The notes: generated by a model from the letters alone, not told the origin. A stretch of 37,058 nt of DNA from W2P13-069 sp051876105 (GCA_051876105.1 JBJEHN010000032.1:1-37058), one strand, 5' to 3'. Positions 24,407 to 33,470 are shown, numbered from the stretch's first letter. Numbers and translations: made by a program.

Positions 24407-26185
24407 CTACCTCACCTCCTTTGCGACGAACTCGCCTTCGTTGATCTCATCACGCATCCCCCAGAAGCCAGGGTGCTTGGCGATCTGCCTTTCTCCCAGC
24501 ATGCGCACGATCGGGCCGCTGAAGAGGAACATGACCAGCAGGTCGCAGATGATGCCCAGGGCAAGCGTCAGGCCGAAGCCGCGGACATCGCCGATGGCGA
24601 CGAAGTAGAGCACCAGCGCAGAGACCAGTGTGACGACGTCTGCGTCGATGGAGGTGAAGATGCCCTCGCGGGCACCGCCCTGCGCAGCGGCCTTGACGGT
24701 GCGCCCGTTGCGCACCTGCTCGTGGAAGCACTCCATGATCAGGATCGAGGAGTCTGCGGACAGGCCGATGTTGACGATGATGCCGGCGATGCCGGGAAGG
24801 GTGAGGCTGAACCAGCCGAAGCTGGAAAGCAGCGCCAGCAGGCCCAGGTAGACAACCGCCATGAGGCACACGGAGAGGCCGGTGATGAAGCCCAGGCCGC
24901 CGTAGAAGAGGATGAGCCAGACCATGACGAGCGCCAGGCCGATGAGGGCGGACACGATGCCGACCCACAGGGCGTTCTGGCCGAGGGTGGGGCCGACGAT
25001 GCTGGACTGGTCGATGGTGAGGCTCACGGGCAGCGAGCCGGAGTTGATGATGGCCTTGAGGTCGTTGGCCTCCTGGGCCGTGTAGTTGCCGGTGATCTGC
25101 ACCTGGCCGGTGGTGATGGCGCTCTGGACGGCCGGCGCGCACTCGACCTTGCCGTCGAGCAGGATGGCGATCTGGCCGTTGGTGCTCACCAGCTCGGAGG
25201 AGACGGTGCCGAAGTCCTTGGTGCCCTGGCTGTCGAGCGAGAGGTTGACGGCGTAGTCGGAGCTGCCCTCGGGGCGGTCGACGGTGACGTTGGTGACGCT
25301 CTCGCCGGTCATGAAGGCGTCGTAGGCCACGCCCTCGTCCTTGAGGTTCATGCCGGTGATGCCGCTCTCGATGAGCTGGACGAGCTCATCGTCCTCGATG
25401 GCATCGACCCTCACGAACTCGAGCACGCCGGTGGTGGAGAGGGTGTCGATGATGGACTGGGCGTCCTCGGCGCCGGGCACCTGCACCAAGAAGGAGTTGG
25501 AGCCCTGCTGCTGGACGCTGGCCGCGCTGGCGCCGGACGCGTTGACGCGCGAGGTGATGACGTTTTGCGCCTCGTCCATCTGCTCTTGCGTGACGTCGGA
25601 GCCGTCGAGGGTGCTGGCAGAGAGGTTGACGCTCACGCCGCCTTGGATGTCGAGGCCCTGGGTGATCTTGTCCTGGGGCGGGTAGAGCATGACGGCGGCC
25701 GCCAGCGCGATCACGCAGATGGCCACGATGGCGATGAGGTTGGTGCGCTTGCGCTTGGGCTTGCGCTCCGCCTTGGCCCCAGCGGGTGCGGCAGCTGCGG
25801 AGAGCCCGCCCTTGGCCTGGGCCTTGGCAGCCTTGGCGGCCTCCTTCTCGCGCGACTTGGCCGCAAGCTCGGCCTTCTTGGCGCTGCGCTTGCGGGCCTT
25901 CTCCATCTCGCGGCGGCCCTTCTCCTTCTGGCGCGCGAGCTCTGCGGCCTTCTTGGCCTGGTACTGCGGGTCTGCAGCGTTGGCTGCCTCCTGCGCGCGG
26001 GCCTCCGCAGCGCGCTTGCGCTCCGCGGCGACGCGCTTCTGGTAGCGCTCCGCGTCCTTGGCGGCCTTGGCTTCCTGGCGCTGGCTCTTCTTGGCGACCT
26101 TGTCCTTCTGCCTCTGCAGCTGGGCCCTGGCCTTCTCCTTTTGCGCCTCTGTGAGCTCCGGGGCGCCCTTCTTCTTTTCAGCCAT
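24407..26185 (-). CDS. secD: Protein translocase subunit SecD with a basic N-terminal arm
   Basis: 592 residues. The first ~148 form an unusual Lys/Arg/Ala/Glu-rich, largely helical arm with no counterpart in classical SecD, ending in a basic patch (RKPKRKRTN) before TM1 (149-167). The canonical part follows: ITQGLDIQGG (the D1 signature), the large P1 domain, and the C-terminal five-helix block with GLSADSSILIMECFHEQ-like proton-path residues and ADVVTLVSALVLYFVAIG. The ATG at 26185 has AGGAG seven bases upstream; longer in-frame extension to 26320 has no support. It is the first gene of the secD-secF unit, with AT-rich sequence upstream. Confidence 0.94.
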   Translation of the reverse strand: MAEKKKGAPELTEAQKEKARAQLQRQKDKVAKKSQRQEAKAAKDAERYQKRVAAERKRAAEARAQEAANAADPQYQAKKAAELARQKEKGRREMEKARKRSAKKAELAAKSREKEAAKAAKAQAKGGLSAAAAPAGAKAERKPKRKRTNLIAIVAICVIALAAAVMLYPPQDKITQGLDIQGGVSVNLSASTLDGSDVTQEQMDEAQNVITSRVNASGASAASVQQQGSNSFLVQVPGAEDAQSIIDTLSTTGVLEFVRVDAIEDDELVQLIESGITGMNLKDEGVAYDAFMTGESVTNVTVDRPEGSSDYAVNLSLDSQGTKDFGTVSSELVSTNGQIAILLDGKVECAPAVQSAITTGQVQITGNYTAQEANDLKAIINSGSLPVSLTIDQSSIVGPTLGQNALWVGIVSALIGLALVMVWLILFYGGLGFITGLSVCLMAVVYLGLLALLSSFGWFSLTLPGIAGIIVNIGLSADSSILIMECFHEQVRNGRTVKAAAQGGAREGIFTSIDADVVTLVSALVLYFVAIGDVRGFGLTLALGIICDLLVMFLFSGPIVRMLGERQIAKHPGFWGMRDEINEGEFVAKEVR

Positions 26186-26215
26186 CAAACAACTCCTGAA
26201 CCTTGATTGGCTTTC

Positions 26216-26280
26216 TATGCTTAGCGAAGGATAAATATACCCTGCAAGCATGCATACATAAAAGATAATTTTACATGGTG
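26216..26280 (-). promoter_or_regulatory. Candidate promoter region of secDF
   Basis: The gap between rnhB and secD is AT-rich. A TATATT box (about 26241-26236) in the context GGGTATATTTATCC is a plausible -10; no convincing -35 is present 16-18 bases upstream. Confidence 0.3.
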
Positions 26281-26329
26281 GCCCGCATCTTTGGGTGAGT
26301 CTCTTGCCAATCGAGGGCAAAATCGGCTG

Positions 26330-26968
26330 CTAACCGGCCAGTATCTTGCCCAAGAAGCTCATGCGGTGCAGCGGGCAGGGGCCGTGCTCGCGTATGGCGG
26401 CGATGTGCGCGGCAGAGCCGTAGCCCTTGTTCGACTCAAAGCCGTACTCCGGGTAGCTTTGCGCGTAGGCCTCCATGATGTGGTCGCGCGTGACCTTGGC
26501 CAGGATGCTCGCAGCGGCGATGCAGGCAACGCTGCCGTCTCCCTTGACCACAGAGCGCTCGCGCGGGTGGATGTTGAGGGGGTTGCCGTCGATGAGGACG
26601 CAGTCGGGCTCGAGCCCGCAGCTCTTGAGGGCGCGCAACATGCAGGCCCGCAGCGAGGCGGCCATGCCGCAGGCGTCGATCTCCTGCGGCTCGATGTGGG
26701 CGATGCCGAAGGCAAGCGCCGTGTCCATGATCTGCAAGGCGAGCTCCTCGCGGCGCTTGGGGCTGACCTTCTTGGAATCGTCCAGGCCGACGATCTGGGG
26801 CTCGGGCGGCAGCACCACCGCCGCAACCGTGAGCGGGCCCGCCAGCGGGCCGCGGCCCACCTCGTCCAAGCCGGCTGCCACACCTCCCCCGCTGAGCTCG
26901 TCCATATAACGATAGAGCTCCAGCGTCTTGAGACGCCGGAGCTCTTCTCGCTGAGCCTTCGTAACCAC
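26330..26968 (-). CDS. rnhB: Ribonuclease HII
   Basis: Cleaves the RNA strand of RNA-DNA hybrids and removes single misincorporated ribonucleotides from DNA. From the GTG at 26968 the product has 212 residues. The four catalytic acids are present: D34 and E35 in GLDEVGRGPLAGP, D126 in LIDGN and D143 in VKGDGSV, plus the typical DSKKVSPKRRE segment. The frame stays open far upstream, but that is antisense overlap of rplS; the GTG keeps the usual N-terminal helix (RLKTLELYRYMDE) and lies seven bases after the rplS stop. An internal ATG at residue 21 is a possible shorter start. Confidence 0.92.
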   Translation of the reverse strand: MVTKAQREELRRLKTLELYRYMDELSGGGVAAGLDEVGRGPLAGPLTVAAVVLPPEPQIVGLDDSKKVSPKRREELALQIMDTALAFGIAHIEPQEIDACGMAASLRACMLRALKSCGLEPDCVLIDGNPLNIHPRERSVVKGDGSVACIAAASILAKVTRDHIMEAYAQSYPEYGFESNKGYGSAAHIAAIREHGPCPLHRMSFLGKILAG

Positions 26969-26975
26969 GAAGGGC

Positions 26976-27320
26976 CTAGAAGCCCTTCTCGCGCAGACGG
27001 GCAGCCTTGCCCACCTTGTTGCGGAGATAGTAGAGCTTTGCACGGCGAACAGCACCGTGGCGGAGAACCTCGATCTTCTCGATCTTGGGGGAGTGAACCG
27101 GGAAGGTGCGCTCGACGCCCACGCCGAAGGAGATCTTGCGAACAGTGAAGGTCTCGCGGTTGGAGGCACCGTGGCGGCGGATGACGTCGCCCTCGAAGAC
27201 CTGGATGCGCTCGCGGTTGCCTTCCTTGATGCGGTAGTGAACCTTCACATGGGAGCCCACGAAGAACTCGGGGAGGTCCTCACGGATCTGCTGCTGCTCG
27301 ATTGCGCGAATGATGTCCAT
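26976..27320 (-). CDS. rplS: 50S ribosomal protein L19
   Basis: A 114-residue protein of the large subunit, located at the 30S-50S interface. The sequence is typical throughout (FFVGSHVKVHYRIKEGNRER; FEGDVIRRHGASN; VERTFPVHSPKIEKIEVLR; AKLYYLRNKVGKAARLREK). Translation starts at the ATG 27320 with AAAAGGAA upstream. It is followed by rnhB within seven bases. In many bacteria rplS ends a rpsP-rimM-trmD operon; here its upstream neighbour is priA, so that operon has been split. Confidence 0.97.
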   Translation of the reverse strand: MDIIRAIEQQQIREDLPEFFVGSHVKVHYRIKEGNRERIQVFEGDVIRRHGASNRETFTVRKISFGVGVERTFPVHSPKIEKIEVLRHGAVRRAKLYYLRNKVGKAARLREKGF

Positions 27321-27396
27321 CGATCATTCCTTTTCTACTCGTGCGGTTCGTTTCGCATGCGGCCCTGTGCCCATGGAGGAAACGACGCAAGGAAAC

Positions 27397-27425
27397 AAGA
27401 TACAGGAAACACACCCCCTGCACAA
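27397..27425 (-). promoter_or_regulatory. Probable promoter of rplS-rnhB
   Basis: TTGTGC (27425-27420) and TATCTT (27402-27397) are 17 bases apart on the minus strand. The predicted start near 27390 gives a leader of about 70 bases, room for the autoregulatory structures found upstream of many ribosomal-protein genes; I cannot identify one by eye. Confidence 0.4.
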
Positions 27426-27430
27426 GGGAG

Positions 27431-29713
27431 CTAGAGCAAGTTGCTGGGGTCGATGTCAACCGCGACCTTGACGCCCTCGTGCTTGCCCAGCTTGGCCAGC
27501 ACCGGCGCGATCACAGAGCCCAGGTCCTCGCCCGGCGGGGCCTTGAGCAGGATGTGCCAGCGGTAGTCCCCCTTGAGCCGGTAGAGGGTGCACGGCGCCG
27601 GCCCCAGGATCTTCCAGCGCCCAGCCGTTGCCTGCAGCGCGCTGGAAAGCGCGAGCGCAATGCGCGTGGCCAGGGTGGAGACCGGGCCCTCGTCCCTCCC
27701 CCACACTAAGATGTTGCCCAGGCGCGTGTAGGGCGGGTAGCCCAGCTCGCGGCGGGCGGGCAGCTCGCGCTCCAGCAGCAGCTGGCGCTCGTGCGCCGCA
27801 GCGGCCTGTATGGCGGGGTGCTCGGGGCAGTAGGTCTGCACGAAGACCCGCCCCGGCTTCTCGCCGCGGCCGGCGCGCCCGCTCACCTGCTCCAGGAGTT
27901 GGTAGGTGCGCTCCGGCGAGCGGAAGTCCGGCAGCTTGAGGACGGTGTCTGCGTTGATGACGCCCACCACCGTCACGTCTGGGAAGTCGAGCCCCTTTGC
28001 GATCATCTGCGTACCCAGCAGCACGGCCCCCGGTGTGCTGGCAAACTGGTCGAGCAGGGCCTCGTGGGCGCCCTTGGCAGCCGTGGTGTCCGCATCCATG
28101 CGGATGATGGGCGCGCCAGGCGGCATGAGGGCGCGCAGCTCGTCTTCCACCCGCTGCGTCCCCGCGCCGAACTTGCGCAGGTAGGGGCTGCCGCACTGGG
28201 GGCACTCGGGCGGCATGGCCACGCGGTGGCCGCAGTGGTGGCAGGTGAGGCTCTGCCCCACCTCGTGGTAGGTGAGCGAGACAGAGCACTGGGGGCACTC
28301 GGGCACAAAGCCGCACTCGCGGCACAGCACAAACGAGGCGAAGCCGCGCTTGTTGAGCAGGAGGACGGACTTCTCCTGCGCCGCATGGGCGGCCAGCAGG
28401 GCCTCGGCCAGCTCGCGCGAGAACATCGAGCGCTGCCCGCTGCCGAACTCGCGGGCCATGTCCACCACGGTGACCGGGGGCAGGGGTTGGCCGCAGGGGC
28501 GCTCGCCCAGGCTCACCCAGCTCCAGCCCGGTGCCCCAGGGTGCTTGGCGCAGTGCGAGAGCGTCTGGATGCTGGGCGTGGCAGAGCCCAGCACCAGCAC
28601 GGCCCCACGCATGCGGCACAGCTGCAGGGCCACGCGGCGCGCGTCGTAGCGCGGGGATGAGTCCTGCTTGTAGGTGTTCTCGTGCTCTTCGTCGATGACG
28701 AGCAAGCCCAAGTTGGGCAGGGGCGCGAAGACCGCGCTGCGGGTGCCCACCACCACCTGCGCTGCGCCCTGGCGCGCCAGGTCCCACTGGTCGAAGCGCT
28801 CGCCGGCAGAAAGCCGCGAGTGCAAGACGGCCACCTGATCGCCAAAGCGCGCGCGGAAGCGCCCCACCGTCTGGGGCGTGAGCGCGATTTCCGGCACGAG
28901 GACAAGGGCACTCCTGCCCTGGGCAAGGCAGGCGGCGATGGCCTGGAGGTAGACCTCGGTCTTTCCCGAGCCGGTGATGCCGTCCACAACCACGACACGC
29001 TCGTCTTGCGCGTGCTGCCCGCCGAGCATCCCGGTGATTTGCTCTAGGGCGCGCTGCTGCCCCAGGGTCAGGGCGGCCACGGGCGCCTGCGGGCCGGCGG
29101 TGACCGCAGACATGGCGCCCCTCAGGCGGCGGCGCTCCTCGATGCGCACGACGCCCTTCTTCTCCAAAGCCTTGCAGGTCTGGTAGGCCCCGCTGAGCTC
29201 CAGGCTGAGCTCTGCCAGGCGCATCCCGCCGCACGAGAGGGCCTCGACGACCTTGCGCTGCTTGACGGCGCGCTCGGGGATGGCGGCCGCGGCCTCTTGG
29301 GACTCCAGGAAGACCCAGCGGTCGTCGACCGGGCCGGCGCCCTGGCGCACCAGCTGCCAGCGGCCGTCGATGCGCTTGACTTTGGGGCTGCCCCCTGGCG
29401 GGGTCAGCAGGCGCACGCACTCCGAGAGCGGTGCGGCGTACTCGCGCGCGATCCACTGCGCGAGCTGCGCTCCCACGGCGTCGAAGTAGGGCTCAGAGAG
29501 CACCCCCGCCAGCGGCTTCAGCTTGAAGCCCAGCTCCTGGGGGTCGCGCTGCGTCAAGGAGATGACATAGCCCACAACGGGCCTGTTGCCGAAGTCGACC
29601 ATCACCGCGCAACCCACCTGCACACTGGCGAGCGGGGCGGGGACAAGGTAGTCGAAGGCCCGGTCAACAGCCCGGGCCGACACATCGACTATGACAGAGG
29701 CGATCAGAGCCAA
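27431..29713 (-). CDS. priA: Primosomal protein N' (replication restart helicase PriA)
   Basis: SF2 helicase that recognises stalled forks and reloads the replisome; 760 residues. An N-terminal DNA-binding domain (RAFDYLVPAPLASVQVG) precedes the helicase: Walker A DGITGSGKTEVY at about 244-255, DEEHENTYKQ, LGSATPS. The inserted zinc module has the full cysteine set (CRECGFVPECPQC, LTCHHCGHRV, PECPQCGS). Motifs ILLGTQMIAKGLDFP-like and VSGRAGRG follow. Start is a TTG at 29713 with AGAGG upstream and 18 bases after the metK stop, indicating cotranscription with metK. Confidence 0.96.
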   Translation of the reverse strand: MALIASVIVDVSARAVDRAFDYLVPAPLASVQVGCAVMVDFGNRPVVGYVISLTQRDPQELGFKLKPLAGVLSEPYFDAVGAQLAQWIAREYAAPLSECVRLLTPPGGSPKVKRIDGRWQLVRQGAGPVDDRWVFLESQEAAAAIPERAVKQRKVVEALSCGGMRLAELSLELSGAYQTCKALEKKGVVRIEERRRLRGAMSAVTAGPQAPVAALTLGQQRALEQITGMLGGQHAQDERVVVVDGITGSGKTEVYLQAIAACLAQGRSALVLVPEIALTPQTVGRFRARFGDQVAVLHSRLSAGERFDQWDLARQGAAQVVVGTRSAVFAPLPNLGLLVIDEEHENTYKQDSSPRYDARRVALQLCRMRGAVLVLGSATPSIQTLSHCAKHPGAPGWSWVSLGERPCGQPLPPVTVVDMAREFGSGQRSMFSRELAEALLAAHAAQEKSVLLLNKRGFASFVLCRECGFVPECPQCSVSLTYHEVGQSLTCHHCGHRVAMPPECPQCGSPYLRKFGAGTQRVEDELRALMPPGAPIIRMDADTTAAKGAHEALLDQFASTPGAVLLGTQMIAKGLDFPDVTVVGVINADTVLKLPDFRSPERTYQLLEQVSGRAGRGEKPGRVFVQTYCPEHPAIQAAAAHERQLLLERELPARRELGYPPYTRLGNILVWGRDEGPVSTLATRIALALSSALQATAGRWKILGPAPCTLYRLKGDYRWHILLKAPPGEDLGSVIAPVLAKLGKHEGVKVAVDIDPSNLL

Positions 29714-29731
29714 GCGAGCCGCCTCTGACGA

Positions 29732-30973
29732 CTAGAGGCCCGCCGCTGCGCGCAGCTGCTCGACGCGGTTGGTCTCCTCCCAGGGGAAGCCCTCCCTGCC
29801 GAAGTGGCCGTAGGCCGCAGTCTGGCGGTAGATGGGGCGGCGCAGGCGCAGGTCGCGAATGATGGCGCCGGGGCGCAGGTCGAAGGTCGCCTCGACGGCC
29901 TTGACGATGGCCTCCTTGCCCACCTTCTCGGTCCCGAAGGTCTCGACCATCAGGCTGAGGGGCTTGGCCACGCCGATGGCGTAGGCGATCTGAACCTCAC
30001 ACTTATCTGCCAGGCCGGCAGCCACGACGTTCTTCGCAACCCAGCGGGCGGCATAGGCACCGCTGCGGTCGACCTTGGTGCAGTCCTTGCCAGAGAAGGC
30101 GCCGCCACCGTGGCGGCCCATGCCACCGTAGGTGTCGACGATGATCTTGCGGCCGGTGAGGCCGGCGTCTCCCATGGGGCCGCCCACGACGAAGCGCCCG
30201 GTGGGGTTGACGTAGACCTCGGCACCCTCCCAGGTGACGCCCTCCTCGGCAAACACCGGGGTGATGACGTGCTCGATGAGGTCGCGGCGGATCTGCTCAG
30301 GCTCGGCTTCCTCGGAGTGCTGGGTGGAGATGAGGACCTTCTCGACGGCAACGGGCTTGTCGTCGACGTAGCGGACGGAGACCTGGGTCTTGCCGTCTGG
30401 GCGCAGGTAGTCCAAGGTGCCGTCCTTGCGCACCTTGGTGAGGCGCTCGGAGAGGCGGTGGGCCAGGTAGATGGGCATGGGCATGAGCGTGGAGGTCTCG
30501 TTGCAGGCAAAGCCGAACATCATGCCCTGGTCACCTGCACCGATCGCGTCGAGCGGGTCGGTGCCGTCCTCGCGGAAGTCGGCGCTGTTGTCGACGCCCT
30601 GGGCGATGTCGGGGCTCTGCTCGTGGATGGCGTTGATGACGCCGCAGGTGTCTGCGTCGAAGCCGAACTTGGCGCGGGTGTAGCCGATCTCGCGCACGAC
30701 GTCGCGGACGATGGTGTCGACATCGATGTAGGCCTGGGTGCGGATCTCGCCGGTGACCACGACGAGGCCGGTGGTGACCATGGTCTCGCAGGCGACGCGG
30801 GCGTTGTCCGGGTTGGCGGGGATGCCGTCCGGGGAGACGTAGCCGGCCTCGGCGAGCTCGATCTCCTTGGCGAAGATCGCGTCGACCACCGCGTCGGAGA
30901 TCTGGTCGCAGATCTTGTCCGGATGACCCTCGGTCACAGACTCAGAGGTGAAGAGGTAAGAGTTGTTGCTCAT
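29732..30973 (-). CDS. metK: S-adenosylmethionine synthetase
   Basis: Makes SAM from methionine and ATP; 413 residues, the normal size. Signature stretches are intact: SESVTEGHPDKICDQISDA at the N-terminus, GAGDQGMMFGFACNET, and GGGAFSGKDCTKVDRS with its Gly-rich phosphate loop. The ATG at 30973 has GGAG seven bases upstream. The frame continues upstream to 31441, but that part lies antisense to ruvB and is not coding-like. The 5' gap to ruvB (157 bases) shows no SAM-riboswitch core that I can recognise. priA follows closely. Confidence 0.97.
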   Translation of the reverse strand: MSNNSYLFTSESVTEGHPDKICDQISDAVVDAIFAKEIELAEAGYVSPDGIPANPDNARVACETMVTTGLVVVTGEIRTQAYIDVDTIVRDVVREIGYTRAKFGFDADTCGVINAIHEQSPDIAQGVDNSADFREDGTDPLDAIGAGDQGMMFGFACNETSTLMPMPIYLAHRLSERLTKVRKDGTLDYLRPDGKTQVSVRYVDDKPVAVEKVLISTQHSEEAEPEQIRRDLIEHVITPVFAEEGVTWEGAEVYVNPTGRFVVGGPMGDAGLTGRKIIVDTYGGMGRHGGGAFSGKDCTKVDRSGAYAARWVAKNVVAAGLADKCEVQIAYAIGVAKPLSLMVETFGTEKVGKEAIVKAVEATFDLRPGAIIRDLRLRRPIYRQTAAYGHFGREGFPWEETNRVEQLRAAAGL

Positions 30974-31130
30974 GTCTTGGCTCCAAAGAACAGAATGAAA
31001 TGCGTCATGCAAGCATACCACTCGCAGCATGCTTCTCTGTAACGCGCACCTCACGGCTGCAGCCTCAATGCGGCGCGCGGTGCTGCCTATGCCCCACGCC
31101 CCGCGCAAGCGGGCAGCATAAAGGGGGGCG

Positions 31131-32174
31131 CTAGACCTCCGGGTACGGGCAGCCCACATGCGCGAAGGCGGCACGGGTTGCCTGGCGGCCCTTGGGTGTG
31201 CGCATGAGGAGCCCCTGTTGCAAGAGGAAGGGCTCGTAGACGTCCTCGAGGGAGTCCGGCTCCTCGCCCAGGGCGCTCGCGATGGTGGAAAGCCCCACCG
31301 GCTTGCCCTCGAAGGTGCGCACCAGCAAGTCGAGGATGCGGTTGTCCATCGGGTCGAGGCCCTTGTTGTCGACCTCGAAGAAGGTGAGGGCGTCGCGTGC
31401 GACGGCCCCCGTGATGACACCGCCCGCGCGCACCTGAGCATAGTCGCGCACGCGCTTGAGCAGGCGGTTTGCCAGGCGCGGCGTGGCCCTGCTGCGGCGC
31501 GCGATCTCCAGCGCGCCGTCCTCGTCGACCTCGACGCCCAGGATAGTCGCCGAGCGGACCACGATGTCCCTCAGCTCTTCTGGCGAGTAGTAGTCCAAGC
31601 GGAAGTTGGCACCGAACCTGTCCCTCAAAGGGCCGGTGAGCATACCGCTGCGCGTGGTGGCGGCGATGAGCGTGAAGCGAGGGATGTCGAGCCTGATGGA
31701 GCGCGCCGCCGGGCCCTGCCCGATGACGATGTCCAAGGCGAAGTCCTCCATCGCGGGGTAGAGGACCTCCTCGACGGCGCGGTTCATGCGGTGTATCTCG
31801 TCGATGAAGAGGACGTCGCCCTCCTCGAGGTTGGTGAGTATGGCCGCCAGATCGCCGGCGCGCTCGATGGCGGGGCCGGAGGTAGTCTTGATGTTGACGC
31901 CCATCTCGTTGGCGACGACCGTTGCCAGGGTTGTCTTGCCCAGGCCCGGGGGTCCGCTGAACAGCAGGTGGTCGAGCGGCTCGCCGCGCAACATGGCCGC
32001 CTTGATGAGGATGTCGAGGTTCTCCTTGATGCGGGTCTGGCCCAGGTACTCGGCCAAGGTGCGCGGGCGCAGGGAGACCTCCTGCCCGTCTTCGGGCAGC
32101 TCGTCTGGGCCCACGAGCCGCTGGCGCGCGCTGGCACTGGGAATGGCCTCGAGCTCCTTGTTCTCCCAAGTCAT
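31131..32174 (-). CDS. ruvB: Holliday junction branch migration ATPase RuvB
   Basis: AAA+ motor that drives branch migration of Holliday junctions with RuvA; 347 residues. Walker A SGPPGLGKTT at 73-82, Walker B LFIDEIHRMNR, sensor 1 AATTRSG and arginine-finger region LRDRFG are all present, followed by the C-terminal winged helix (LLMRTPKGRQATRAAF). The ATG overlaps the ruvA stop (ATGA). It is the last gene of ruvC-ruvA-ruvB. Confidence 0.97.
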   Translation of the reverse strand: MTWENKELEAIPSASARQRLVGPDELPEDGQEVSLRPRTLAEYLGQTRIKENLDILIKAAMLRGEPLDHLLFSGPPGLGKTTLATVVANEMGVNIKTTSGPAIERAGDLAAILTNLEEGDVLFIDEIHRMNRAVEEVLYPAMEDFALDIVIGQGPAARSIRLDIPRFTLIAATTRSGMLTGPLRDRFGANFRLDYYSPEELRDIVVRSATILGVEVDEDGALEIARRSRATPRLANRLLKRVRDYAQVRAGGVITGAVARDALTFFEVDNKGLDPMDNRILDLLVRTFEGKPVGLSTIASALGEEPDSLEDVYEPFLLQQGLLMRTPKGRQATRAAFAHVGCPYPEV

Positions 32175-32758
32175 CGCTTACCACCCAACCCCTTGAGGCC
32201 CTCGCGCAGCAGGGCCCCTGCGTCCTTGCCCTCGACGCTCACGCCCTTGAACACGGCGGCGACCTCCTCTGCAGAGAAGCCCATCTGCTCCAAGGCCAGG
32301 GTGGCGTCTGCCAGGGCGCTGCCAACCTGGGGGGCCGGTGAGGCGTCGTCTGCGTCTTGCCTCAAGATGCCCTGGAGCTCCAGCACGGCGCGCTGGGCGG
32401 TCTTCTTGCCGATACCCGGCACGCGCGAGAGCGCGGTCACGTCGCCCTCTGCCACCAGGCGGGCGAGCTCGGGGGCGGTGTAGGTGGAGAGCGCGGCGAT
32501 GGCCATCTTGGGCCCTATGCCGCTCACCCCCACCAGGCGCTGGAACATGGTCTTCTCTGCCTGGTCTTTGAAGCCGCAGAGAGAGATGCCGTCGTCCTTG
32601 ACCTGCATGTGCACCCACACCATGGCCGGCGAGCCGCTTGCGGGCAGCGCAGCGAGCGCCTTGGACGACATCTGGAGCCGGTAGCCCACGCCGCCCACAT
32701 CCAGCACGAGGCTGGCGGCATCTGTGCCGGCAACCATCCCCTTGAGGTACGCGATCAT
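32171..32758 (-). CDS. ruvA: Holliday junction DNA-binding subunit RuvA
   Basis: Tetrameric four-way-junction binder that loads RuvB; 195 residues. The N-terminal OB domain (MIAYLKGMVAGTDAASLVLD) is followed by two helix-hairpin-helix motifs (GVSGIGPKMAIAAL and VPGIGKKTAQRAV) and a C-terminal three-helix domain (LALEQMGFSAEEVAAV) that contacts RuvB. It overlaps ruvC upstream and ruvB downstream by four bases each. Confidence 0.96.
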   Translation of the reverse strand: MIAYLKGMVAGTDAASLVLDVGGVGYRLQMSSKALAALPASGSPAMVWVHMQVKDDGISLCGFKDQAEKTMFQRLVGVSGIGPKMAIAALSTYTAPELARLVAEGDVTALSRVPGIGKKTAQRAVLELQGILRQDADDASPAPQVGSALADATLALEQMGFSAEEVAAVFKGVSVEGKDAGALLREGLKGLGGKR

Positions 32759-33339
32759 GCCCTCTGCCTCCCGTTCTTCTCCACAAGGACCGTCCAGGCG
32801 CTGCGCTCGCTTGCCTGCTGGTGCATGTGGCGGTTCATCCTGCGGCTGGCGCCCTCTGCCCCGCGCATGCGGGCATGGCAGATGGCCGCAGCCAGGGCGT
32901 CTGCCGCGTGGTCAGGCTTGGGCTCGTGGTCGAGCCCCAGGACCGCCTGGACCATGTACTGGACCTGGCTCTTCTCTGCCGCGCCGGTGCCCACGACGGC
33001 CTTCTTGATCTGCATGGGGGTGTACTCCCCCACCGCGATGTTGCGGCTGCCGGCAGCCACGAGCACCGCCCCGCGCGCGTGCGCGGTGGCGATGGCGCTC
33101 TTGCTGTTGGCGCCGAAGTAGATTTCCTCGATGCTGAGCTCTTGGGGCCGGTAGCGCTCGAAGGCGGCTGTGATCTTGCCGTAGATGATGTTGAGGCGCT
33201 CTGCCAGCTCCACGCCTGCCGGGGTCTCGATGCAGCCGTAGGCGACGGGTATGATGCGCGCACCCCTCTCCTCGACCACACCCCAGCCGGTGTTGGCCAA
33301 ACCGGGGTCCACCCCCATGATCACCGTTGCTGCAGACAC
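32755..33339 (-). CDS. ruvC: Crossover junction endodeoxyribonuclease RuvC
   Basis: Resolves Holliday junctions by paired cuts; 194 residues from the GTG at 33339, which has GAGGAGG five bases before it. The acidic active site is visible: D11 in MGVDPGLANTGW, E71 in SIEEIYFGANSKSA, and the C-terminal H144/D147 in PDHAADALA (His in place of the first Asp, as in several Gram-positive and Thermus enzymes). An ATG further upstream in the same frame lacks a ribosome binding site. The C-terminus has a ~25-residue basic extension (RRMNRHMHQQASERSAW). Confidence 0.94.
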   Translation of the reverse strand: MSAATVIMGVDPGLANTGWGVVEERGARIIPVAYGCIETPAGVELAERLNIIYGKITAAFERYRPQELSIEEIYFGANSKSAIATAHARGAVLVAAGSRNIAVGEYTPMQIKKAVVGTGAAEKSQVQYMVQAVLGLDHEPKPDHAADALAAAICHARMRGAEGASRRMNRHMHQQASERSAWTVLVEKNGRQRA

Positions 33340-33433
33340 CTGGCCTCCTCGCTTGCGCTCGAGTTCAAACATTTGTTCGGAGTATACCAAGTCTGGCGGG
33401 AATCTCAAGCCACAATCCCCCGCACTTCTGCAC

Positions 33434-33470
33434 AAATAAACGGGGCCGCAGGCACGTACCTGCGGCCCCG
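33434..33470 (-). terminator. Strong terminator downstream of the YebC-family gene
   Basis: A perfect 12-bp stem CGGGGCCGCAGG/CCTGCGGCCCCG (33441-33452, 33459-33470) with a six-base loop, followed on the minus strand by TTTATTT. It insulates the ruv genes from the upstream gene. Confidence 0.9.

Noticed and set aside
30974..31130. SAM riboswitch upstream of metK
   Set aside because: No SAM-I, SAM-II or S-box core helices or conserved GGR/AUYYG-type elements could be found in this short gap.
30974..31441. In-frame upstream extension of metK to 31441
   Set aside because: It overlaps ruvB in another phase and lacks homology; the ATG at 30973 has a ribosome binding site and begins the canonical sequence.
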